A stretch of DNA of 64,000 nt from Candidatus Peregrinibacteria bacterium GW2011_GWF2_43_17. GTDB taxonomy: Bacteria > Patescibacteriota > Gracilibacteria > UBA1369 > UBA12470. Made by a program: the position numbers and the translations under genes. Numbering within the stretch: position 1 is the first letter of the stretch; the number at the start of each line of letters is the position of its first letter. Below the pieces are notes generated by a model, which saw nothing but the letters and a program-made list of their open reading frames with translations, made no database searches and was not told the DNA's origin. Positions 54,926 to 64,000 of the stretch are shown here, in pieces. The DNA is taken from the NCBI GenBank assembly GCA_000999315.1, contig LCFW01000002.1:309259-373258 (forward strand). The letters run 5' to 3'.

Positions 54926-55825
54926 ATGCTCACCACCCCTTACATCTGGAAAAACGGCAAGTTCGTAAAATGGGCAAAGGCCCAAACGCACGTGCTAACA
55001 CATACACTTCACTACGGTGCAGGAGTTTTTGAAGGAATAAGATTTTATGAGACCAAAAAAGGTATCGCTATCTTCAGATTAAAAGAACATGTCGAGCGCC
55101 TTTTTTATTCAGCCGAAGCAATCGACATGCAAATTCCTTACACAAAACAAGAGATCCAAAAAGCGATCATTGCAACTGTCAAAAAAAATAAGCTGAAATC
55201 GGGCTACATTCGCCCACTCTCCTATTATGGGTACGGAAAAATGTCCATATTGGCAAAAAATTTACCCGTAGACACAATCATCGCCGTTTGGGGATGGGGC
55301 GCATACTTGGGAACAAAACCGATAAAAATAAAAATTAGCCCATTCACAAGAATTAATTCAAAATCGACGATCATAACCGCCAAAATCGTAGGCCATTATT
55401 TCAACTCAATCTTGGCATCTTTGGACGCTCACAAAAGCGGCTACAACGAAGCTTTGCTTCTGGACAACGACGGATACGTCGCAGAAGGTCCCGGAGAAAA
55501 TATTTTCATGATAAAAAACGCGGTAATTTATACCCCATCATTAGGTTCAATACTCCCAGGAATCACAAGAAATTCAATCATCAAACTCGCAAGAGATCTC
55601 GGCTACAAAGTCGCCGAAGGAAAAATCACTCCGACCGAACTTAAAAAAGCCGATGAAGCCTTCTTCACCGGAACCGCCGCCGAAATCAGCCCAATCTGCG
55701 CCATCAATAAGTCCAAAATGAAATTCGAAAAAGGCCCAATAACAATGCGCCTCAAAGAAAAGTTTATGAAAATAGTACACGGAGAGAATAAGAAATACGG
55801 GAACTGGCTGACTATAATCCGATAA
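54926..55825 (+). CDS. ilvE: Branched-chain amino acid aminotransferase-like (class IV PLP)
   Basis: Start at MLTTPYIWKNGKFVKW. THTLHYGAGVFEGIRFYET; YNEALLLDNDGYVAEGPGENIFMI; FFTGTAAEISPI. Confidence 0.9.
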   Translation: MLTTPYIWKNGKFVKWAKAQTHVLTHTLHYGAGVFEGIRFYETKKGIAIFRLKEHVERLFYSAEAIDMQIPYTKQEIQKAIIATVKKNKLKSGYIRPLSYYGYGKMSILAKNLPVDTIIAVWGWGAYLGTKPIKIKISPFTRINSKSTIITAKIVGHYFNSILASLDAHKSGYNEALLLDNDGYVAEGPGENIFMIKNAVIYTPSLGSILPGITRNSIIKLARDLGYKVAEGKITPTELKKADEAFFTGTAAEISPICAINKSKMKFEKGPITMRLKEKFMKIVHGENKKYGNWLTIIR

Positions 55826-55834
55826 TCAGTCTAT

Positions 55835-56917
55835 TTATCTCACCACCCCTTCCACCCACTCCCAAACCTCTCCATAATCCCCCACATCCGGCAACAAAAT
55901 ATATTGCCCGTACATATTATAAGTCGAGTACAAATAATTCGATGTGGTCAAAACATTTCCAGTCTCAACCGTATAATTTCCATAAGAAGCATAATAAGTT
56001 ATCGTATCTATAAAACTGATATCGGTATCAACATTTTCGAGAACAGAACTCAAAATATCCAAAATCGCTGATCCATCGCCCACTAAACCAGAACTTACTA
56101 CTTTATCTTTCAAGGCCAAAACAACCTCCTGTTGCCTCTCGGCTCTGTCGAAATCGGAAGTACTTTCCCTGCTACGCGCATATTTCAGCGCGGTCGCCCC
56201 ATCCAAATGTTGCTCTCCGGCCTCAATATAAAAAGTGCTATATCCGCCTTTGCCGTTAGGATAAAGAGTATCGTAAATAGCTTTATCCACATAAACATCA
56301 ACTCCTCCCACGGCATCAACGATATCTATGAAAGCTTGCATATCGATAACAACATATTTTTCGGGCATAATTCCGGTAATCTCATACGCCGCCTCCTTCA
56401 TATAATCGGAACCGTATAAATTATAATGCTCGTTTATTTTTCTCCCGTTTACCGATAAATCGCGAGGTATTGAAATCAAACTAATGGTTTTCAAATCCGG
56501 ATTGATACTTGCAAGCATAATCGTATCGGTCAAAGTCCCGTGAGTACCCATAATCAAGATGTCAAAAGTCTCCTCTGAACTTACGGTAACAACCGGAACT
56601 GAAACCACCTTTTCATATCTAAACAAATTCGCTTCCCCCATGTCGGCAACCTCCTCCAATTCCTGATATAAAGTCAGATTTTCATCCTTCAATTCACCAA
56701 CCTCCGTAACCAACGAATCAACTTGCATCGATTTCTTATCAAGATCGGTCGAAAAAACACTGAAAACATATAAAAACGCCGCGAAAACGGAAGCAATAGC
56801 CGTAATCAACGAAACGACAGCTATGCTCTGCAACTTAAAATGCCATTCCGCCGCAGAATCATATTCGGCGTACAATTGATCGTCATGCATAACATGTTTA
56901 TATTTTAGGCTTGTCAT
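55835..56917 (-). CDS. LytR-CpsA-Psr (LCP) family cell-envelope protein
   Basis: One TM; DTIMLASINPDLKTISLISIPRDLSV; VDAVGGVDVYVDKAI; GEQHLDGATALKYARSRESTSDFDRAERQQEVVLAL. Confidence 0.9.
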   Translation of the reverse strand: MTSLKYKHVMHDDQLYAEYDSAAEWHFKLQSIAVVSLITAIASVFAAFLYVFSVFSTDLDKKSMQVDSLVTEVGELKDENLTLYQELEEVADMGEANLFRYEKVVSVPVVTVSSEETFDILIMGTHGTLTDTIMLASINPDLKTISLISIPRDLSVNGRKINEHYNLYGSDYMKEAAYEITGIMPEKYVVIDMQAFIDIVDAVGGVDVYVDKAIYDTLYPNGKGGYSTFYIEAGEQHLDGATALKYARSRESTSDFDRAERQQEVVLALKDKVVSSGLVGDGSAILDILSSVLENVDTDISFIDTITYYASYGNYTVETGNVLTTSNYLYSTYNMYGQYILLPDVGDYGEVWEWVEGVVR

Positions 56918-59594
56918 CTTTTTTCAAATTGTTAACCGGTTGCGAAAGTATATTTTTAATATCTTTTGGCGGTTCACTCATCAACCCTTTTTCTTTTAAT
57001 TTCTGATCGAAAGGTTTATCTTTTTTGACATTCGCCGCCGCAATATCTATACCTATCCTGGCAGTAATTTCCTGATCAACAAACACTCTTTTTCTGCCAT
57101 ATTTCATCCTGGAGTACTGCTTAACTATATCCCTGATTTTCTCGCTCGCCCCAACGATATTGTAAGCTGTTTCAAGAGAGAAAGGTCTTGAAGTCGCGTT
57201 ATCTATATTGAGCTTTATGTAAGCCTTGTAATTCGCTATCCCGATAACATCTTGCTCTGTTAAAACCGGCGCATACTCTTTCGCCAAATATTCTGCATCT
57301 TCGGCACCAACTTTAAACGATTGCAAAGTACCGACGTTACCGAATACGGCATCTCTGATTTGAGAACTTGTCGAGCCGAATTTCGTAACCACAAGCTGGT
57401 TGATATATTGATGAGCCATCGTCAAAGCCAATCTGTATTTTCTAGCCTCGGACAAAATCGAACAGAAACTATCCGTCGCAAAATTCTGGAACTCATCCAC
57501 GTAGAGATAGAAATCCTTTCTTTTATCTTCCGGCGTATCAACCCTGCTCATCGCCGCCATCTGTATTCTGGCAACAATAATCAACCCGAGAAGCTGCGTA
57601 TTCAAATCGCCCAACTTACCTTTTGAAAGATTAATCAGAAGTATCTTTTTCTCATCCATACATTTCCTGAAATCGAAAGCCGATTTGGTCTGCCCAATCG
57701 TATTGCGCATTATCATATTCGTAATAAACGGACCGAATTTCGCGGAGAAATACGGAATCATCTCCTGTCTCTCACGATCACCCGTATTCGCATACTCATG
57801 TTCCCAGAAAGATTTAACTACCGGATTTGTAATCTTTGTAACTTTATATTTCATAAATTCATCATCGGTAAACATCCTCGGCACATCTATAAGCGTCGCA
57901 CCCTCTTCTTTATCCTCCATAAGAGTCAAACAAGCGTTTCTGAAATAGTGCTGAATGCGCGGACCGAATATCTCATCGCCGAATATTTTAATGAAAATCT
58001 CTGTCGCCTGACTTGAAGCCATGTCTTGCTGTTCGGATGTTTCCGCCTCCAAAATATTCAAACCCATCGGTCTCTCCTGATCCGACGGATCGAAAACGAT
58101 CACATCCCTGACACGTTCTTTCGGAATATATTGCAAAATATCCTCGATAAGATCGCCGTGCGGATCAACAACACAAAGCCCATCGCCATTCTTAATATCT
58201 TGCCTGACCATCATGCTGATAAAGGCGGATTTACCTGTACCCGTCTGACCTATAACATAATGATGCCTGCGCCTGTCTTTTTTCGCGAACCTGATTTCTC
58301 GTTTCTCGCCTCTAAAAGCGTTATAACCGAGCAAAATCCCCTCCTTCGACAAACTGACTGGAGCGGGCACGACTTTATACTGTAACCATTTGATAATCGG
58401 CGTGTAGTTATATCTACTGTTCGGGAAATGGTACAACGTCGCAAGTTCTTCCGGAACAAGAAGGCTGGATTTTTCTCCGAATTTCAAAACTCTGTTTTGA
58501 AAATTCCACTTAATCCAAGGAGTATTGATAACATTCATAAAAAACATCCTGCGCCCCTGGAACCAATTCGAAGCCGCATCTTTAAATACATTGAAAGCCA
58601 CGAAAAGATTGCTGATAAGCTGTTCCGCTCTTACGGGATTCGGAGATGATGCGAAAACCCTGATCATGGCATCAAAACCAACCTGACTCGACTTTTCACC
58701 TATCCTCTTCGCCAACTCTTCCTCCGTTTGCAACATACGAACAAATTTATCGCCGGAATTCGCACCCGGAGCATTCGTACTTGTCTCCTTCGCCCTATCG
58801 TATCCGAAAATAAGGGTTACAAACAAAGCATGTATCTGCTTTATTACCGGGATCTTACTCCAAAAACCCATCTTGGGCTTTTTACCCTTAAACAACTGTG
58901 AACCGTAATTCACAGCCTTTTTTTGCCACTTGCTCTTCTTCGGCTTAACGATGATCTGAACAACCGCTTTCTCGTTATCCTCCAATTTGGACATAACGTT
59001 CGAAAGATCGTTCAACGGATCATTCTCTATGTTTTTATAAGTTTTAATCGGAAACCAATACTTCTTAACATGATGCATATAATAACCTATGATCGTGTTT
59101 TTAATCTTCGGGTCGCTATTCTCCAAACTGTAAGGCTCTTTATAAATCTGCACATCCGCATCCGAATAAAAAGAGGTGATCTGTTTCTCAACTATATCCA
59201 TAAAATACTCATCCATCACCACATAAAAAGAGAGTTCTTTTTTCTCCACAAAAAGCTCGAAAGAGACCATCGCATGATCGAAAAACCAAACTTTCAACCT
59301 GTTTTTCAAAGTAAGCTCCCCGATCTCATGCAGGCCCCTGAAAAGCTGTTCCATAATCGCAATTTTCTCCTTGAAATCTTTTTCCGTCGCCTTTTCCTTA
59401 TCTTTTTGCGAATCCTCGCGAGGCAAAGTGATTTTCAAATATCTGACATGTTTTCTCCTATACAAAAAATACCAAAACCTGAAAGCCCATAACGCAAACC
59501 TGATAAACGCATAGATAGCAACCACCTCGACACAAATCGCCCACCAAGGTTGCCCTATTATCTGCCCCCCAACCTGTTTTAACATCTCCATCAA
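56898..59594 (-). CDS. VirD4/TraD-like membrane-associated ATPase
   Basis: 898 aa. N-terminal TM region; HYVIGQTGTGKSAFISMMVRQDIKNGDGLCVVDPHGDLIEDIL; ILLINLSKGKLGDLNTQLLGLIIVARIQ; FYLYVDEFQNFATDSFCSILSEARKYRLALTMAHQYINQL. Confidence 0.85.
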   Translation of the reverse strand: MMEMLKQVGGQIIGQPWWAICVEVVAIYAFIRFALWAFRFWYFLYRRKHVRYLKITLPREDSQKDKEKATEKDFKEKIAIMEQLFRGLHEIGELTLKNRLKVWFFDHAMVSFELFVEKKELSFYVVMDEYFMDIVEKQITSFYSDADVQIYKEPYSLENSDPKIKNTIIGYYMHHVKKYWFPIKTYKNIENDPLNDLSNVMSKLEDNEKAVVQIIVKPKKSKWQKKAVNYGSQLFKGKKPKMGFWSKIPVIKQIHALFVTLIFGYDRAKETSTNAPGANSGDKFVRMLQTEEELAKRIGEKSSQVGFDAMIRVFASSPNPVRAEQLISNLFVAFNVFKDAASNWFQGRRMFFMNVINTPWIKWNFQNRVLKFGEKSSLLVPEELATLYHFPNSRYNYTPIIKWLQYKVVPAPVSLSKEGILLGYNAFRGEKREIRFAKKDRRRHHYVIGQTGTGKSAFISMMVRQDIKNGDGLCVVDPHGDLIEDILQYIPKERVRDVIVFDPSDQERPMGLNILEAETSEQQDMASSQATEIFIKIFGDEIFGPRIQHYFRNACLTLMEDKEEGATLIDVPRMFTDDEFMKYKVTKITNPVVKSFWEHEYANTGDRERQEMIPYFSAKFGPFITNMIMRNTIGQTKSAFDFRKCMDEKKILLINLSKGKLGDLNTQLLGLIIVARIQMAAMSRVDTPEDKRKDFYLYVDEFQNFATDSFCSILSEARKYRLALTMAHQYINQLVVTKFGSTSSQIRDAVFGNVGTLQSFKVGAEDAEYLAKEYAPVLTEQDVIGIANYKAYIKLNIDNATSRPFSLETAYNIVGASEKIRDIVKQYSRMKYGRKRVFVDQEITARIGIDIAAANVKKDKPFDQKLKEKGLMSEPPKDIKNILSQPVNNLKKDDKPKI

Positions 59595-59691
59595 AATTCG
59601 AATTTAAATCATATTATTATAACAGAAAAACCCCTCCCTATCAACGGGGAAGGATTGACAAAGGAATTCCGGACTGGACACATCAGGAATA

Positions 59692-61044
59692 CTAAAACAC
59701 CTTCATGAGATCCTCAATCTTCACTCTCTCCTGTTTCATCGTATCCCTATCGCGCACCGTCACGGATTTATCTTCAAGAGAATCGAAATCAAAAGTCACA
59801 CAATAAGGCGTCCCAATCTCATCCTGCCTCCTGTATCTTTTCCCAATAGACCCGGAAACATCGAACTCGCAAGCAAACTGCGACTTGATCATCTTATAAA
59901 CCTTGCTCGCCTCCTCATTCAACTTATTGCTCAAAGGCAAAACGGCAACCGTTATCGGAGCTATTTTTTTATTAAACTTCATAACAACTCTCGTCTCACC
60001 ATTCACCTCTTCCTCACAATAAGCATCCAGCAAAATCGTCAAAACAGTCCTTTCCACACCAAACGACGGTTCAATAACATGCGGCACAAACGGCTGCTCA
60101 CCCTCTTCGAAATACGTCAGCTTCTCACCACTAAACTCGCTATGCCTTTTAAGATCAAAATCCGTCCTATAAGCCAACCCCATCAACTCACCCCACCCAA
60201 ACGGAAACTTATACTCGATATCCTTGGTTTTTTTGGAATAGTGCGAAAGCTCTTTCTTATCATGATCCCTAAAACGCAAATTTTCTTTTTTCAACCCGAG
60301 TCCAAGATAAAAATCCCAACAATCTTTCTCCCATCCGTCAAAAAGAGTCTCCCAATCTTTTTCGCGAATAAAATATTCGATCTCCATCTGTTCAAACTCT
60401 CTCGTTCTAAAAGTGAAATTCCCAGGCGTAATCTCGTTTCTAAACGATTTCCCAATCTGCCCAATCCCAAACGGCAATTTCTTGCGTGAAGTATTTAATA
60501 CGTTTTTAAAATTCGTAAAAATCCCCTGCGCAGTCTCCGGCCTCAAGTAAACAAGAGACGCAGTCTCCTCAATGACACCTTGATGAGTTTTAAACATACA
60601 GTTAAAAGATCTCGCCTCTGTAAAATTACATTTTCCGCACTTGGGACAAGGAATTTTGTTCTCATGAATAATTGTCGTCAAATCTTTCAAATTCAACTTC
60701 GCCGCCGCCTCAATTCCAAGCTTTTCTTCAATCAATTTATCTCCCCTAAACCTCTCCTTGCAACTCTTGCAATCAACAAGCGGATCCGAAAAATTCTCAA
60801 TATGTCCCGACGCCTCCCAGACCCGAGGATTCATCAAAATAGCCGCATCCACACCCACCATATCATCTCTCCCCTGCACAAAAGTTTTCCACCATATCCT
60901 CTTTAAATTATTCTTCAGCTCCACCCCATATGGTCCATAATCCCACGTATTCGCCAATCCGCCATAAATCTCCGAACCCGGGAAAACAAACCCTCTGCGT
61001 TTACAAAGAGAAATCACCTTATCCATTAGATCTTGTTCTGGCAT
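59692..61044 (-). CDS. glyQS: Glycyl-tRNA synthetase (class II, single-chain type)
   Basis: Start at [94 protein letters not shown]. Confidence 0.94.
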   Translation of the reverse strand: MPEQDLMDKVISLCKRRGFVFPGSEIYGGLANTWDYGPYGVELKNNLKRIWWKTFVQGRDDMVGVDAAILMNPRVWEASGHIENFSDPLVDCKSCKERFRGDKLIEEKLGIEAAAKLNLKDLTTIIHENKIPCPKCGKCNFTEARSFNCMFKTHQGVIEETASLVYLRPETAQGIFTNFKNVLNTSRKKLPFGIGQIGKSFRNEITPGNFTFRTREFEQMEIEYFIREKDWETLFDGWEKDCWDFYLGLGLKKENLRFRDHDKKELSHYSKKTKDIEYKFPFGWGELMGLAYRTDFDLKRHSEFSGEKLTYFEEGEQPFVPHVIEPSFGVERTVLTILLDAYCEEEVNGETRVVMKFNKKIAPITVAVLPLSNKLNEEASKVYKMIKSQFACEFDVSGSIGKRYRRQDEIGTPYCVTFDFDSLEDKSVTVRDRDTMKQERVKIEDLMKVF

Positions 61045-61121
61045 AAAAGAATTTATTAAAAAGAAAACCGAACACAAATATACATATTCGACTATTCGCT
61101 GTCCACTAACGACCCTACAAG

Positions 61122-62597
61122 CTATATCGGCATCAACGCTCGCTCCAGTTCGCCAACCAACTCCTTTAATCCTTTAAAACGTTTCATCACACCTCTGCCG
61201 GTAAGTTGCGGACGTGAGTAACCATCCACAATCCTGGACAAATAATCATAAGCGCGAGGAGACTCTTTCATCTTTTGCAATAGGATGTCGGGAGAACAAG
61301 CAAATATCTTCATTATTTCATTGAAAATCTTGCATACCACCTTGAAAGTCTTATCATCGTCGAAAAATTCCGATTGCACGTCATGACAGAAAAAAATTAA
61401 GCAAGCCTCCAGTTTTTTAAGCAAATCCTTGAATTCAGTAAATTTGCTCCACTTGTTCAAATACTGCGGAGCATCTATATTTATATCATCAACTTCAACA
61501 GACCGAAATACTCTGCAAATCTCAACCAATCGTTGGCTGAAAAATTCACGAATGACAGGGTCCATTAGCAACTCCGCAATAGGAACGTCTTTCACCATAT
61601 CGCGCATGGAATCAAAATTGCCCGTAGCCAACTCCAATCTAATCAATTCAATAGTCGCATTCATATAAACATCTTTTTCACCTCGTTCCGAAGAATAAGA
61701 TCTGGCAAATCTACACGCTTCCTTCGCAACGGTAACCTGCCCCAAAATAAAACTTATACGAGCAAACAACAACCATCCCGGAGAGAATACGCTTACTTCA
61801 CAAAAAACATCCTTCAGATCATTCAAGGCGGCTCCGTATTTTTTGGTACGGAAATTAATTTCGGCATGCCTGAACTTCTCTCTGGCTCTATACTCATGAC
61901 TATTCTCAGCGACTTCTCTGACAACAGCAACCATCTCTCGATGCCTTCTTTCTTGTTCAATATGCAACTCGACAAAACCATCGGAAATGGCATCGCCCAA
62001 AAACAAAAATCCTTTATTCTGAGCTTCGATAATAGCTTCTGTCGCGTCTTCAATACCAACTGCAATCCCAACCAGCCCATCGGTTAGATCATCATGCATC
62101 ACCGCTAAAGTATCTCGAATTTTCTTCTGTTCCTCCAATTGCTCAAAATACACACCAACCCCAACAGCGGCAATCCCGAGATTCAAACCGGAAACCCCTG
62201 TCAACAACTCTATATTGCCCCTTATACCCTCAAGCGATGATGAAACATCCGCATGGAAAAATCGCACAAGACCATTAGTCCTAACCTGTTCATCGTAAAC
62301 ACGATCAACCGACGAATCCAAATAATCCACAGAATCACGAACCCCATCCACAACGCTCCCTTCAATTCGCGATACAACATGCTCCAAAACGGATTCATCA
62401 ATCCCGACATTCACTTCATAAGGTCCAGGCGCAACAGGCTCCAATGCATAACTCGATCTGTTTTCGGCCATAGTTTCACTAATCGTTCTGATATCCCTTG
62501 CCACATCCGATGCACGCTGAACCCATCTATTACGCTCAATTTCATCCCTGGGTGCAATCCTTTCAAGGCACTGTAACTCTCGATCTTTTGGATTCAT
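61122..62597 (-). CDS. Hypothetical coiled-coil/TPR-like protein
   Basis: ~490 aa from [13 protein letters not shown]. Helical central region and a TPR-like segment ([50 protein letters not shown]). Confidence 0.55.
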   Translation of the reverse strand: MNPKDRELQCLERIAPRDEIERNRWVQRASDVARDIRTISETMAENRSSYALEPVAPGPYEVNVGIDESVLEHVVSRIEGSVVDGVRDSVDYLDSSVDRVYDEQVRTNGLVRFFHADVSSSLEGIRGNIELLTGVSGLNLGIAAVGVGVYFEQLEEQKKIRDTLAVMHDDLTDGLVGIAVGIEDATEAIIEAQNKGFLFLGDAISDGFVELHIEQERRHREMVAVVREVAENSHEYRAREKFRHAEINFRTKKYGAALNDLKDVFCEVSVFSPGWLLFARISFILGQVTVAKEACRFARSYSSERGEKDVYMNATIELIRLELATGNFDSMRDMVKDVPIAELLMDPVIREFFSQRLVEICRVFRSVEVDDINIDAPQYLNKWSKFTEFKDLLKKLEACLIFFCHDVQSEFFDDDKTFKVVCKIFNEIMKIFACSPDILLQKMKESPRAYDYLSRIVDGYSRPQLTGRGVMKRFKGLKELVGELERALMPI

Positions 62598-62800
62598 AAA
62601 TTGAAAATTAAAAAAAGACCCCTCATATCCTTTCACGAGAGGTGGGTTTCAAAACACATTAATCGGTAGCACACGCTATATCACCACCTCTGAAAAAGAC
62701 AAAAGTGACCACGCCACGTAACTCCATTTTTAAATCTTTTTAAAATCATTGCTCATTACTTATATCATGAACAAACCAATGTGTCAAAAAAAATCGTCGC

Positions 62801-63295
62801 CTACTCTTTCAAAAATCCATAGGTCTCCAAATAACGATGCATGTCCCTCAATCCAACACCAATAAAATAAACCCCTGGAATATTGGGATCCGTCGACTCC
62901 AACATAAAAACCAATCCGCGAATATCGAGACCTGTCATAATTTCAAAAATCCTACCTATATCCTTCAACTTAAGAACTATACGAACAACGGGTTGTGCAT
63001 CATTTGGAAACTGCACTCTAACATCCAAAGAATCATAACGAGCACACTTCAAAACCAGCCCCACAACATTCCTGGCCATCTCTCCCGTTTTGATCTCGAC
63101 AACCGCTTCGGAATCACCGGGATTAACACGCAATAATTCATCCATAAGAGGACCATTATCCTTTTCTCCCAATCTGGTAACAAAATCGGTAAGCAAACGA
63201 ATCAAACCAATAACCTTATCCACACCACACGGGATAGCCTGCATACGATTAATTCCTCCACTATTGCAACCAGGCTCCAACCCATATTTTTCCAT
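62801..63295 (-). CDS. Hypothetical protein
   Basis: 164-aa ORF between same-strand genes. No family recognised. Confidence 0.5.
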   Translation of the reverse strand: MEKYGLEPGCNSGGINRMQAIPCGVDKVIGLIRLLTDFVTRLGEKDNGPLMDELLRVNPGDSEAVVEIKTGEMARNVVGLVLKCARYDSLDVRVQFPNDAQPVVRIVLKLKDIGRIFEIMTGLDIRGLVFMLESTDPNIPGVYFIGVGLRDMHRYLETYGFLKE

Positions 63296-63317
63296 AAAAA
63301 ATATATTTAAAAATTGC

Positions 63318-63755
63318 CTACTTTCCCACCACCACCGTCACCGGCCCATCATTCACCAATTCAACCTGCATATAAGCCGCAAAAACTCCTCTCTCAACCT
63401 TAACACCCATCTCGGCAACTTTTTCACAAAACTCTTCATATAACATCTTCGCCAACTCGGGCTCGGCCGCATCCGTAAAACTCGGTCGATTTCCCTTCCG
63501 CGTATCAGCATACAAAGTAAACTGCGAAACAACCAAACATTCGCCACCAACGTCTTTTAATGACAAATTAAACTTTCCGTCCTTGTCTGCGAAAATCCTC
63601 ATGTCAACAATCTTTTTCACCAAATAATCGACATCCTGCGAAGAATCGCCATTCCCAACTCCAAGCAAAACCAAAAAACCTTCGCCACACTTGCCAACGA
63701 CCTTGCCTTCAACAGATACGGAAGCATGTTTTACCCTCTGAATTAAAGCACGCAT
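63318..63755 (-). CDS. dtd: D-aminoacyl-tRNA deacylase
   Basis: [38 protein letters not shown]...[30 protein letters not shown]. Confidence 0.96.
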   Translation of the reverse strand: MRALIQRVKHASVSVEGKVVGKCGEGFLVLLGVGNGDSSQDVDYLVKKIVDMRIFADKDGKFNLSLKDVGGECLVVSQFTLYADTRKGNRPSFTDAAEPELAKMLYEEFCEKVAEMGVKVERGVFAAYMQVELVNDGPVTVVVGK

Positions 63756-63778
63756 ACTATGTGTCTATTAGTTTATTA

Positions 63779-63901
63779 GGGCCTGTGCACACTATTGGTT
63801 TCGATTGGAATATCGCAGATATTATAGCAGTTCAAGGAACGACGACGAAGTGATACTGGAAAGCCCCGCTAAGCGGGGCGAGAAGGAGTGACGCAGAAAT
63901 G
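63779..63901. mobile_element. MITE-like element, copy 3 (end only; second TIR not seen in the window)
   Basis: Starts after TA with GGGCCTGTGCACACTATTGGTTTCGATTGGAATATCGCAGATATTATAGCAGTTCAAG, near-identical to the reverse complement of the copy 2 right end. Core is interrupted by CCCCGCTAAGCGGGG. Confidence 0.82.
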
Positions 63902-63931
63902 CTAAACTTCCGCCAGCTTACGCAGGCGGGG

Positions 63932-64000
63932 TTAGCGTAGTTCAAGCTTCGCTTGTCCCGCATCTTCTTGACCTTGGTTCTCAATATACGCACGAATGAT
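63932..64000 (-). CDS. C-terminus of an IS200/IS605-like (RAYT-like) TnpA transposase, truncated by window edge
   Basis: Reverse frame ...IIRAYIENQGQEDAGQAKLELR* resembles the 'IRxYIExQ' C-terminal region of Y1 transposases. Hairpin CTAAACTTCCGCC...GGCGGGGTTAG spans its stop codon. Confidence 0.55.
   Translation of the reverse strand: MIRAYIENQGQEDAGQAKLELR

Noticed and set aside
1-64000. CRISPR array
   Set aside because: No regularly spaced direct repeats with unique spacers and no cas-like ORFs were seen.
1-64000. Alternative genetic code (UGA recoded as Gly or Trp), as in some CPR lineages
   Set aside because: Many clear genes end at TGA at the expected position (for example pilC, pilMN and ribD), so UGA acts as stop.

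Overview
This 64-kb window looks like a compact chromosomal segment from a small-genome bacterium, probably CPR/Patescibacteria. That placement is inferred from gene content and intergenic style. The standard code with TGA as stop fits throughout. Housekeeping genes: recG, tyrS, an RluD-family synthase, rplU, pth, obgE, uvrC, der, rpsB, tsf, queA, cysS, murC, argG, an ilvE-like aminotransferase, a glycyl-tRNA synthetase and dtd, plus tRNAs Leu(CAA), Asp(GTC), Met(CAT) and fMet(CAT). Accessory loci: a type IV pilus locus with a PilM-PilN fusion and a beta-propeller prepilin, a glycosyltransferase cluster, RsbW/RsbV/RsbU-like partner-switching proteins, ribBA-ribD, and a VirD4/TraD-like ATPase. 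The strongest second-look items are: (1) a fused ATP-grasp ligase plus DUF1704/MATCAP-like HExxxH peptidase next to a PKD-7TM membrane protein; (2) a UvrC with a GNAT acetyltransferase domain inserted in its nuclease half and no C-terminal HhH region; (3) an NTT-like transporter fused to HEAT repeats and overlapping a SpoIIE-type phosphatase gene; (4) a family of MITE-like elements with perfect terminal inverted repeats, TA duplications and a conserved 64-nt core held between copy-specific complementary arms. The window also ends inside an apparent IS200/RAYT-like transposase beside REP-like palindromes. All assignments come from reading the sequence; no database search was run.
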